From IMG/VR virus record IMGVR_UViG_3300025889_000287, positions 1 to 40,062 of that record: a DNA stretch of 40,062 nucleotides; one strand, 5' to 3'. Both the position numbers and the translations under genes were made by a program. The DNA comes from a virus. Shown here one piece after another: positions 14,748 through 22,879 of this stretch (its first letter is position 1; every line of letters begins with the position of its first letter). The notes beneath the pieces are model-generated. The model did not search any database, was not told the DNA's origin, and worked only from the letters and a program-made list of their open reading frames with translations.

Positions 14748-16829
14748 TTACTCCGATATATTACTTATCTGCACCGTTGATAAATTTCTAGAAATTATGT
14801 AACCTGTTCCTGACGCTGTGTTCAACGCATAATTAATAGAACCTTTGTGAATACCCCTGTTAAATGTTGAAGACTCATAAAGACTTAAAGGTTTAAATAG
14901 AAAATCCGTCCCAAAATTCCACTTACCAGCCGATTTAAAGTTTGAGTTTCCAACAGTCAAATCGCTTCCTACATAGTGACCAAAGTCGTCATATATAATA
15001 TAGCCATCACCTGTGTTCCCATCTCCTGTCATTAAGATTTGAGCGTAAATATTTGTCCTTGATATTCCATCAGAATAAAAAAGAGTATTTCCAGTTTGCA
15101 AATCTGTGTATTTATCTGTGTCTCCAATGCCAGTGAGTGCGTCGAAGTCTATAAAAATAGCTTGTGACGTATCATTTGAAATATTTATGGGCTTGTCTGA
15201 ACTTAATACGCTACTTATTGGATTTGATTTTATGCTAGATATAAATACTGAATCTTCAACAACATCGTTAAGTATTGCAATGTCATCAAGTTCACCCTGA
15301 GTGGCCTCTGTTACTGGAGCTAGTGCGCCATTGTTGTAGTATCTTACATACTCAACATCAATGTCACAGGTATGATTAACATTAGAGTTGTCGTGATCTC
15401 CAAAAGAGATGTAGCTTGTAATATGAGTCCCAGCCTTGCCCACAACCTCACCCATGGCAATACCATCAACGTATAGTCTTATGGCAGTCGTTGGACTACC
15501 TAATGCAGTTATTCTATAAACGTGCCAATCTTTTGTGTTTATACGCTTATAAAGCTGCTCAATGCCTGTGCTTTCAGTTGAACCTGACAAGTAAATTGAA
15601 TCATGCAAAATTCCAAACAAATAAGACCTGTTAGATGCAGAACTTTCGGATTTTAATTGAAAAATAGGCTTACTAACATCGCCCTGGGAGTTAGCATTTA
15701 GTTTTGCTTTAATCTCAACAGTATGACCATTGATTACATCTAGTCCTGTATTTATTTGATAATAAATTCTACTGTTCGGAGCAGAAGAGGTGTCGGTAAC
15801 TAGATTCAATACTCCATTAGTAACAGATGTATCTGTATCTGAACCCACCTTAGTCCATCCATCAGCATCAGGAAGTCCGAACGCAGTATAAACCTTAGCC
15901 CAAGTTGGATTATTAATCTTACAGCCAGCAAACCACTTAGAGTTCGCTACCATGTTTATATCTAAATCAGATCCGCTGTAAGCTGTGGCCTCGGAAACTC
16001 CATCAATATAAACCTGAAGCTGATCCGTTGCGGAGCCACCTGCTTCGTTAGCAGACCAGTTAAAAAACAAATGGTTAAATCCTGATGTGTTTCCACTTCT
16101 CACAGTAGAGCCAGTGATTGTCTCTGAGTTCTTAGCTGAAACTGAGGCGGCAGTATGCTTTTGAGCTGAAAGCTTAATATAGCCAGAACCATCAAGTACG
16201 CACTCAATACCGTTAGCAGGATTACAGAAAAGACCTGAATCAACTCCAGAGTTTCTAAAGTGCAGCGAAGCACTACCCTTAGATGGCCTTGGATTTGGAG
16301 TGTTAATAGCCAGTACGTTGCCTGAAGCCATGCTGTAAGAGTATTTATCGAACTTTACATTAGTAGATCCAATGTCTACGTTTGCTCCATCAATAGAGAA
16401 AGATGCTCCACTTTGGTCAGTTACATCGGAGTAGAAAACACCAGCAATGGGTATTGCTCCTCTGCGAATTGAGTCAGAGTACACCTCGTCTAATGATCCA
16501 CCTGCAAACGGAAGATATGCGCTTACAGCTATATTGCTTGTAGCAAGGCTACGAGGAGGAGTCTCATACCACTGAGAATTACCTGTGATCTCTTTCAGAA
16601 CAAATCTAATACGCTCAATTTCACCTGCCAAAGAAGTAGCAAGAGACTCTGTGCCAACTTCCCCAGGATCAGAAGTAGCTCTCATTTCAGTTAAATCAAG
16701 AGAATGGTCATCAATCTGAGCAGGTAAAAGATTGTTAAGAATATTATCAAACTCAGCATTTAGGTCAGATGAGCGAATAACCTCAAGGTTTGCCCATGTT
16801 TTTACTCTATTAAAAATAGCTCCTGCCAT
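14748..16829 (-). CDS. Tail fibre/adhesin with N-terminal virion-anchor and lectin-like domains (copy 1)
   Basis: A 693-aa protein with the same N-terminal anchor as the downstream gene: VKTWANLEVIRSSDLNAEFDNILNNL, PAQIDD, SLAGEIERIRFVLK, WYETP. The body is beta-rich with two LamG-like segments; WFAGCKINNPTWAKVY and WHVYRITALG...LYVDG align with the paralogue. The C-terminal third diverges from copy 2 and may carry binding specificity. Its ATG lies in a TAATG overlap with the stop of the beta-rich tail gene, linking it to the tail tube block. Host glycan binding is inferred. Confidence 0.7.
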   Translation of the reverse strand: MAGAIFNRVKTWANLEVIRSSDLNAEFDNILNNLLPAQIDDHSLDLTEMRATSDPGEVGTESLATSLAGEIERIRFVLKEITGNSQWYETPPRSLATSNIAVSAYLPFAGGSLDEVYSDSIRRGAIPIAGVFYSDVTDQSGASFSIDGANVDIGSTNVKFDKYSYSMASGNVLAINTPNPRPSKGSASLHFRNSGVDSGLFCNPANGIECVLDGSGYIKLSAQKHTAASVSAKNSETITGSTVRSGNTSGFNHLFFNWSANEAGGSATDQLQVYIDGVSEATAYSGSDLDINMVANSKWFAGCKINNPTWAKVYTAFGLPDADGWTKVGSDTDTSVTNGVLNLVTDTSSAPNSRIYYQINTGLDVINGHTVEIKAKLNANSQGDVSKPIFQLKSESSASNRSYLFGILHDSIYLSGSTESTGIEQLYKRINTKDWHVYRITALGSPTTAIRLYVDGIAMGEVVGKAGTHITSYISFGDHDNSNVNHTCDIDVEYVRYYNNGALAPVTEATQGELDDIAILNDVVEDSVFISSIKSNPISSVLSSDKPINISNDTSQAIFIDFDALTGIGDTDKYTDLQTGNTLFYSDGISRTNIYAQILMTGDGNTGDGYIIYDDFGHYVGSDLTVGNSNFKSAGKWNFGTDFLFKPLSLYESSTFNRGIHKGSINYALNTASGTGYIISRNLSTVQISNISE

Positions 16830-18472
16830 TATCTCACCGCCTGTTGACCGCTAAACTTAAAGAAAACCGACATACGAACAATCTTAAAGTTCTGCAAGTA
16901 TCCGCTGTTATAGCACTTAAAGTGAATCCTCTTACCAAGTCCATGCAAAGGTAATCTTACAGGAAAAGGAACCACTCCGTCCAATCGACCAAAAGTCTCC
17001 TCGTCAGTCTTAATTTCGTCTAAAACATCCTTTCGACCTGATAAGTCAAACTTTAGAGTCTCGGAAAATCTGCTATCTATATATACGTCTACGTTAAGAT
17101 CCCACTTACCAGTGGGAATGTAAGTTATCTCTAAGAACTCGTACTTCTTATTCAGTTCTGCCTTAACTATGTCACCCTCACCAAAGTCCATGTGGGGTGT
17201 TTCAAACCTTCCCTCGTATCCAGCTCCATTTATCTCTCTATCAACTCTGTCTAAGTCGTAGATAAATCCGTCATCAGAACCATAAACAGGAACTTGTACG
17301 CCTAACTCGTTCGTTCTTAAAGATAAAATATTTGGCTGATCTTTTTCTAACCAGCTCACTTTTGGTCTTCTTGGGTCAGAAACGTCAAAAATCTGAATCC
17401 TGTCGTTCTTTTTCCCCTCTTTTGACTGGTATGTGAAGTAGACTTGTTTCTTATCTGGATAGTAAATACCTGATCGTTTAGAGTTAGCCGATCTCGTAGT
17501 AGTGTTTCGCATATAGTCCTCAACCCTGAGTTGAGTGAGAATGTCAGCACTAATAATATCTCCAAAAGACTCAGCAGCGACAGCAGAAGTAATACCACCA
17601 GTCGAGGAGGCAATAAGCATATCGTCAATAACACTGACAGCAGAGTGCTTCGAGGCTGCACCGAAATTTGAGATAAGTTTCTTACTGGTAGAGAGTGTTG
17701 GGTCGTTAGCATCGTCGATAAAATATAAGCCTGGGTCTTTAAGGATGAACGCCCTGCCCTTGTAAACGAACGCATCATTAATTCCCTTTCCCTCACCTGG
17801 CCCTACTTGGTTAATAGCAATCTTAGCAAGAGTCTGAAAGTCCTCATGGTCCTCTGGATTTGATCCATAGAGTGTACTTGCGAAGTTCTTATTACCGTAT
17901 GCCCACAAAGTATTAAGATAAACGAACCCACCAGCAGGTTGGTCAGATCCACTCCAGTCAGAAGCACCCTTAGCAATGTCTGCTCTTTGATTTGGAGTAG
18001 CACTTGAAATGACCTGCACAGGATCATTACCAGTAAAAATAAAAAGCTTTCTTATGTTTTTAGAATAGCTAGAGTCAGCTTCGCCTCCGCTATAAACAAT
18101 CCCTGCCTCGTTACCTGCCTGAACAAACTTTACTGTATCAGTAATGGTAAGGTTAGTAGGAGATGAACCTGTAGCAGCAACAACTGACACGTTGTTCTGA
18201 TCTGTAAAAGAATGAACTACACCATCTCTCGTAACAGCAACAAGCCTCTTGTCGCCATCAGAAGGCTCCCACTCGAAAAGACCAACAATGCCTGAGCCAA
18301 GACTAGATAGATTCCATTTCTTTGAACCTGGGGCCTTTTCAATAAAGCTATCCTTCAACTGAACATTAACAGCTTTTGTTAAAGCACCATTGTCCAAATT
18401 GGTTTGGGGGTCATCACTATTCAGACCTGCCATACCCATTGGAATTACTGAAATGTTACCGCTATAGCTCAT
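16829..18472 (-). CDS. Beta-rich tail protein (tail tubular B / P22 gp10-like, tentative)
   Basis: A 547-aa protein rich in beta strands, starting SYSGNISVIPMGMAGLNSDDPQTNLDNGALTKAVN and with repeated blade-like segments (GLFEWEPSDGDKRLVAVT; GRAFILKDPGLYFIDDAN; GYFIYDLDRVDREINGAGYEGRF-type). Proteins of this size and composition at this place in podoviruses close the head and form the tail nozzle, for example P22 gp10 or T7 gp12. Assignment is by position and composition. It overlaps the adaptor gene by 4 nt (ATGA) and the fibre by 1 nt. Confidence 0.55.
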   Translation of the reverse strand: MSYSGNISVIPMGMAGLNSDDPQTNLDNGALTKAVNVQLKDSFIEKAPGSKKWNLSSLGSGIVGLFEWEPSDGDKRLVAVTRDGVVHSFTDQNNVSVVAATGSSPTNLTITDTVKFVQAGNEAGIVYSGGEADSSYSKNIRKLFIFTGNDPVQVISSATPNQRADIAKGASDWSGSDQPAGGFVYLNTLWAYGNKNFASTLYGSNPEDHEDFQTLAKIAINQVGPGEGKGINDAFVYKGRAFILKDPGLYFIDDANDPTLSTSKKLISNFGAASKHSAVSVIDDMLIASSTGGITSAVAAESFGDIISADILTQLRVEDYMRNTTTRSANSKRSGIYYPDKKQVYFTYQSKEGKKNDRIQIFDVSDPRRPKVSWLEKDQPNILSLRTNELGVQVPVYGSDDGFIYDLDRVDREINGAGYEGRFETPHMDFGEGDIVKAELNKKYEFLEITYIPTGKWDLNVDVYIDSRFSETLKFDLSGRKDVLDEIKTDEETFGRLDGVVPFPVRLPLHGLGKRIHFKCYNSGYLQNFKIVRMSVFFKFSGQQAVR

Positions 18473-19434
18473 CTATAAATTTGATTAATCGTCCTTGGCC
18501 GCATCTGCTCAAGACGAGGAATCAATCTCCCCTTATCCTTACCTGTGTTGCTTCTCTGCTTTCGCAAATCTTCTCTCATAGCAAGCATCTTAGTTGATAC
18601 AGCACTAAACATATTAGCTGCTCTACCATCTTCCTTGTCTGCCATTAAATAATAAGCAGCACCGTATTCTAAGATTGGTCTATGCTCTCTAGGGATAAGA
18701 GGAATATCACTGTCAGAATCTATAAGGTCAGTAGGAACTGCAATGTAATCAGCTTCTACTCTAACCCTTGTGTCGTCTACATATCCGTTAAACTCTACGA
18801 AAAGATTCCTGTTGGCATCATAACCAGTGAAAAACCTAGTAGGAACGGTAGATACAATGTCCTTCAAGGGATAGTCTCTACGAAAAGAAGTAGCATCTAA
18901 GCCATAAACCTTACCATCACCATCATGAGGCAGCTTAGAGTCCTGATAAACCCTAAAAGGCTCAACAAGTCTAAGAACATCTGATCCTAAATCGTATCGA
19001 ATCTTAACAGCTGTATATGTCAGTGAGGCGTTAGTCTCGCCTGTGAACTCGCCATCAAGAGTGATCGCGTCTGTACCCCCAGTATGCGCTGAGATTCGAT
19101 ATTTATCTGCATGACTATCAATTATAAAAAGATAATCAGCCAATGAAGTTGCAACAGTAGCACCAAGAGTGCCTGAAGTAGAACCCTTGGTTAGAGAAAC
19201 TGATCCTGTGAATTTCTCTGTTAAAGTTAAAATCTTAGGGGTTGGAGACAAGGCCCAAGGCCATAGCTCACCTAAATCTACATCAAACTCATTACTACCT
19301 GAAAGAATGGCAAAGTAGACTTGGTTCATGTACTTGAGTGCTAATGCGTGGAATGGAGATGATCCGTCTGTGACCTCACCTGCGCGCTGCAAAGCACCCT
19401 TTAGAAGATCAGCAGTAGAATTAAAGTTAGCCAT
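18469..19434 (-). CDS. Head-tail adaptor / tail tubular A-like protein
   Basis: A 321-aa protein. The N-terminus (STADLLKGALQRAGE) and the C-terminus (PREHRPILEYGAAYYLMADKED, then a helical MLAMREDLRKQR) are helical, flanking a beta-rich centre. This resembles adaptor proteins that attach below the portal ring, such as tail tubular protein A or P22 gp4; the middle carries an extra GSVSLTKGSTSGTLGATVA beta insertion also seen in related phage proteins. ATG 19434 is preferred over TTG 19437. AGGGGGG precedes it. Confidence 0.6.
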   Translation of the reverse strand: MANFNSTADLLKGALQRAGEVTDGSSPFHALALKYMNQVYFAILSGSNEFDVDLGELWPWALSPTPKILTLTEKFTGSVSLTKGSTSGTLGATVATSLADYLFIIDSHADKYRISAHTGGTDAITLDGEFTGETNASLTYTAVKIRYDLGSDVLRLVEPFRVYQDSKLPHDGDGKVYGLDATSFRRDYPLKDIVSTVPTRFFTGYDANRNLFVEFNGYVDDTRVRVEADYIAVPTDLIDSDSDIPLIPREHRPILEYGAAYYLMADKEDGRAANMFSAVSTKMLAMREDLRKQRSNTGKDKGRLIPRLEQMRPRTINQIYR

Positions 19435-19443
19435 CAACCCCCC

Positions 19444-20190
19444 TTATACGTTCGTGTATGCCACCGTCGCAGTATTACTAGAACTAATCGTAGAGAAATA
19501 AGGAACAATGCTTTCCCCAAACTCTAAAATCAAAGGCTTGTCTTGATCGAACTCAATAGACAACGAACCATTATCTACTACGTTTCGCTTGTAAGATAAC
19601 CACCTACCAACAAAAAGATCATCAATAGCAACAGCACCTGCTGGCCCAGTTGTGGAAGTTACCTTGATCGTAAATAGATTGGTAAATCCACCTGCATCGT
19701 CACCTGACACCCAGTCAATAGGAGGATCAAAGACTACTCCTCCCCAGCCAGTAGAAGAATAATCAGGAACGCTAATAGTGCTAAGAGCTGTAAAGCTAGA
19801 TCCATTCCAATACTCGTAACTAAAACTACCGCCAGTGTTGGAAGTAGAAACATTAATTCCAATAAACCCATATCTATGAGCATACTGCACCATGAAACCA
19901 TCGTCATTAGTGCCAGTAAAAATATCTACCGCAGTACCAGAAGTTAACTCTGATGTTTTATCTACGAAGTCAGGGTCTTCAGAAGCGTCAATTTGACCAA
20001 AATAAAGATAGCTGTTTGCGATCCCATTCTTTTGCATCAGACCAACATCGCAGGATGCACCTGAGTTGTTTGTTGCCTGTGCATACCAAATCATAAGTTG
20101 AAGACCAGAGGCAGGAGCAACCAAGTCTGTGCTTGAGGCTACTCCATAGCCGCTGTATTTAACTTCACTTAGATTCGGTCTTAACGACAT
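19444..20190 (-). CDS. Beta-rich virion protein, unknown
   Basis: A 248-aa protein that is Ser/Thr/Gly-rich and almost wholly beta-predicted, with aromatic and acidic clusters in the centre (YEYWNGSSFTALSTI; DPPIDWVSGDDAGGFT). It looks like a jelly-roll decoration or adhesion protein, but no family is recognised. It overlaps the 92-aa gene by 26 nt and is 9 nt from the adaptor gene. A virion role is inferred from position between capsid and tail genes. Confidence 0.55.
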   Translation of the reverse strand: MSLRPNLSEVKYSGYGVASSTDLVAPASGLQLMIWYAQATNNSGASCDVGLMQKNGIANSYLYFGQIDASEDPDFVDKTSELTSGTAVDIFTGTNDDGFMVQYAHRYGFIGINVSTSNTGGSFSYEYWNGSSFTALSTISVPDYSSTGWGGVVFDPPIDWVSGDDAGGFTNLFTIKVTSTTGPAGAVAIDDLFVGRWLSYKRNVVDNGSLSIEFDQDKPLILEFGESIVPYFSTISSSNTATVAYTNV

Positions 20191-20443
20191 CCTTCTTTAC
20201 CTCTTGAGCCTTTGGTAACTTATGTGAGGTGTACCCTGGAGGGGGATCACATGGAGCACCACTTGGCTTATACCACTTACCGCTTCCAACTGGACGCTCG
20301 TATCGAGTGCCACTTTTTTTACAGTAACTAGCTCTGTAGAAATTCGTTGCAATAATATTGCCGTTTTTATCTCTAATGTGGGTCCTTAAATCGAATTTAT
20401 GCTTAGGTGCAGTCTCTTTGATGAATTTTTCAATATCGTCCAT
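20165..20443 (-). CDS. Small hypothetical late protein
   Basis: A 92-aa basic protein. ATG 20443 has AGGA 8 nt upstream; the longer frame to 20473 lacks a ribosome site. The centre holds DKNGNIIATNFYRASYCKK and SGKWYKPSGAPC, with a Pro-rich segment and a Lys-rich tail. No family recognised. It follows a strong hairpin downstream of the capsid-region gene, which could lower its expression relative to the capsid. Confidence 0.55.
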   Translation of the reverse strand: MDDIEKFIKETAPKHKFDLRTHIRDKNGNIIATNFYRASYCKKSGTRYERPVGSGKWYKPSGAPCDPPPGYTSHKLPKAQEVKKDVVKTESK

Positions 20444-20494
20444 TTTATATTCCTGTAGGGTTGCGCACCCCAAAACGACACCAGATTACTCTAC

Positions 20495-20525
20495 CCCTAG
20501 AGTGAAGTAGGGGGCCGAAGCCCCC
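20495..20525 (-). terminator. UUCG hairpin after the capsid genes, with an overlapping alternative stem
   Basis: In the leftward transcript, GGGGGC-UUCG-GCCCCC is read just after the 153-aa gene stop (20525 to 20510). A second stem, CCCCTA/TAGGGG with an 8-nt loop, shares the run at 20509-20514, so the two exclude each other. No U-run follows, so this is either a factor-dependent attenuator or an mRNA-protecting/processing hairpin. Placement behind capsid genes parallels the partial terminator after gene 10 in T7. Confidence 0.5.
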
Positions 20526-20535
20526 CCAAATTAAA

Positions 20536-20997
20536 TTATGCAGAAGCAGTAAGTTCAGTATTGTTTCCAGCTTCTTCTGGTGCTTCAACGCACTCTAAAG
20601 AAGGGAATCCCTGACCAGCAGGTGATCCAACACCAACAGTGTGAGAAACCTCAACACTGTCACCTACAGCTAGAGCAACATCTACATCAAGATAGATAGA
20701 TGCACCAACAGCAGTTCCATCAGGAATGGTAAGAGTACCAATTACTGACTCATCAGTATCAGATAAAGGTGTAGGCCGCTTAGTGAAAACTACAGTAGGA
20801 GCAGTAGTATCACCATTAACAGCTTCACTCACTACAGTGAACTTTAGCCTCTTGATTCTGCAAGACTTTACACAAAGAAGCTCTCCGTGGTCAGCAGATG
20901 CAGCACCAATATCCATCTCCAACATCACACCAGCATCGGTAGTTCCAACTGGAATGATAGGGAGGAGAAAAGATCCAATATTTTCAGAATAACTCAT
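20536..20997 (-). CDS. Probable capsid decoration or head-stabilising protein
   Basis: A 153-aa beta-rich protein with few aromatics and many Thr, Val and Gly (for example LTIPDGTAVGASIYLDVDVALAVGDSVEVSH). It lies directly behind the major capsid gene, where decoration or head-fibre proteins are common. It begins with AGGAG upstream of the ATG and ends before a strong hairpin. The function is inferred from position. Confidence 0.55.
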   Translation of the reverse strand: MSYSENIGSFLLPIIPVGTTDAGVMLEMDIGAASADHGELLCVKSCRIKRLKFTVVSEAVNGDTTAPTVVFTKRPTPLSDTDESVIGTLTIPDGTAVGASIYLDVDVALAVGDSVEVSHTVGVGSPAGQGFPSLECVEAPEEAGNNTELTASA

Positions 20998-21021
20998 CGT
21001 TTTATCTCCTTTTCTTTATAA

Positions 21022-21984
21022 TTATGCAGCTTCTGAAGATCCAAAATGGATAACCTTAGCTTCACCAGCGTTAGCTGTATCCCAGATCAATCCAAACTGA
21101 AGAACTCCGTACCAAGCAACACCACGATCACGACCGTAGTCTTGAGGAATCTTAGCTCTTAGTTCAGGATCTTGAGCAACAGCCATAGCTACTGCATCAG
21201 CTCCGAAGAACACGGCTTCACCAAGAGATACTTCTGCGCCATCAGAAGCGTCCCTAGAGTTAGATAAAGCACTAAAGTTGTTCACTTCAATGAATCTGAT
21301 GTTCTCAATACGTCCAATTTCAGAATTGAACTTATTGGAAGGATCAGTGTATCTGTGCCAATCTTCCCAAGCAGAATCACCCATAAGTCCACGCTTAGAT
21401 CGAGTAGCAATCAAACAGATGTAATCATCTCCCTCGTAAGGAGGAATCTGATAGTCTCCGTACATTGCGTCCCTAATGACTTCAACGTGGTCAACTCTCA
21501 TGTTGTGAGTGGCTGCACCCATGTTTCCAGCAGGGTCAATGGTTAATGCGGTTGCACTGGTTGTGTAAGCTTTAAGAAGTGTACTCTTAAAGGCTGCAGC
21601 AGCAGTGTTATCCATAACCAACTTCATCTGGTCCTTTAGAGCGCGCTGAATAGCGTTCTCTACGTTGAACTCAGAAAGATCGTCACTAAGGCTGGTGAAA
21701 GGTACGGAACGTCCGAACTCTTCAACTGTGATAGCAACAGTGGTCAAAGTTAGAGTGTCTTCAGGAATCTTCTGGTTCTCAGTAAGCTTTCCATCAGTAG
21801 GAACCGTTAGGTTACTAACTCTGGTGATTGTGATGCTCTCGCCCTTACCACGGCCAAATCCTGGCTCTGGTCGAACGAATTGCATAAATTTAGTCTCAGC
21901 AATAGCTGCATGACGCAGATCACTAGACATTGCATGGCTTTTATATACGCCAGAAGGCGCATCGTATGTCCAAGTATGACTCAT
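21022..21984 (-). CDS. Major capsid protein (N4-gp56 / P22 coat-like family)
   Basis: A 320-aa protein of the N4-gp56 major capsid family. Characteristic segments are the N-terminal helix, GFGRGKGESITITRVSNL, PEDTLTLTTVAITVEEFGRSVPFT, ALKDQMKLVMDNTAA, YICLIATRSKRGLM, and the C-terminal GEAVFFGADAVAMAVAQ and GRDRGVAWYGVLQFGLIW. It forms the HK97-fold shell of the head. It follows scaffold and portal genes in the standard order. A strong AAAGGGGGG-like ribosome site precedes the ATG, consistent with high expression. Confidence 0.85.
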   Translation of the reverse strand: MSHTWTYDAPSGVYKSHAMSSDLRHAAIAETKFMQFVRPEPGFGRGKGESITITRVSNLTVPTDGKLTENQKIPEDTLTLTTVAITVEEFGRSVPFTSLSDDLSEFNVENAIQRALKDQMKLVMDNTAAAAFKSTLLKAYTTSATALTIDPAGNMGAATHNMRVDHVEVIRDAMYGDYQIPPYEGDDYICLIATRSKRGLMGDSAWEDWHRYTDPSNKFNSEIGRIENIRFIEVNNFSALSNSRDASDGAEVSLGEAVFFGADAVAMAVAQDPELRAKIPQDYGRDRGVAWYGVLQFGLIWDTANAGEAKVIHFGSSEAA

Positions 21985-22000
21985 TTTTTTCTACCCCCCT

Positions 22001-22642
22001 TTAGGTTCTTTTTTTGAGTGCCTTAACCTGATCTATGAAACTCATGGCAGGTTGTTCTGGCGTTTTAGGCTGCGATTGTGTCTGACTTGACCCCAAAGAA
22101 GTCGCTTGACCACTTTGAAGCTCGGTTCTAGCCACAGAAGCATCCTTAACACCACCCATTATACCACGCGCTTCATCTACCAGAAGTTTTTTTGCTTCAG
22201 CAACCTTCCCTTGACCATATAAGGACTCAAGATGCTGCCTTTTATCTTTTACCAGTAAATCCACTAATCTTTTATGTTTTTTTAGATCAGGGTTTTCACC
22301 GTAAAATTCACCCCAAAACTTTGACTCCTCATCTCTACGGCTAAACTCAGTGGTTAGCTCGTTTCTGACATCGGATCTTAGCTTCTGAATGAACTGTTTG
22401 GGATTGCTAAACATGAGGTCTTCATAATCTACTTCAGGCTCATGTTGTTGATATTGCTGGTATTGTTGAGCAGGTTGGGCAGGTTGACTCCATTGTTGTT
22501 GTGGAGCTTGTTGCTGCTGATATTGCTGATAAACCTCTTGAGGAGACTGCTCTCCAGCATCAGGACTATTAAATGGCTCTGCCCCTGCTTCTGGTTGTAC
22601 TCCATCCAAGGGGCCACCTTGCATTGCATCTGTATCACTCAT
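22001..22642 (-). CDS. Scaffolding protein
   Basis: A 213-aa protein placed between portal and capsid. Residues 30-70 are Gln-rich and disordered (YQQYQQQQAPQQQ type), residues 75-165 are charged and helical, and the C-terminus ends in a basic helix (FIDQVKALKKRT), the feature by which scaffolds grip the coat protein. It directs capsid assembly and is then removed. Assignment rests on composition, size and position. Confidence 0.7.
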   Translation of the reverse strand: MSDTDAMQGGPLDGVQPEAGAEPFNSPDAGEQSPQEVYQQYQQQQAPQQQWSQPAQPAQQYQQYQQHEPEVDYEDLMFSNPKQFIQKLRSDVRNELTTEFSRRDEESKFWGEFYGENPDLKKHKRLVDLLVKDKRQHLESLYGQGKVAEAKKLLVDEARGIMGGVKDASVARTELQSGQATSLGSSQTQSQPKTPEQPAMSFIDQVKALKKRT

Positions 22643-22878
22643 ATCACTCTCCTTGATTTATTGATTGATGATTTAAGCCTATTCTCTATATCTTCTAAAG
22701 AACATAAAATTGACACGCTTCCAAGATACACTTTTGCGTCAATCTCGCCATCCCTAAATGCCTGTTTTAACTTGGAAATAGCGTTATCTCTTTCTTGCTC
22801 CATGAATGGAGTAAAGGCATCTAAGGCGATTTGAGCCATTCTGCCATTATTCATAGTCTCTACGTCTTTTTCTTTCAT
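22639..22878 (-). CDS. Small portal-adjacent hypothetical protein
   Basis: A 79-aa helical protein with an acidic and basic mixture and a hydrophobic segment near residue 55 (YLGSVSILCSLEDIENRL). It begins 2 nt after the portal stop and overlaps the scaffold start by 4 nt. Small genes with these properties between portal and scaffold are common in podoviruses but their roles are unknown. Confidence 0.6.
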   Translation of the reverse strand: MKEKDVETMNNGRMAQIALDAFTPFMEQERDNAISKLKQAFRDGEIDAKVYLGSVSILCSLEDIENRLKSSINKSRRVI

Positions 22879-22879
22879 A

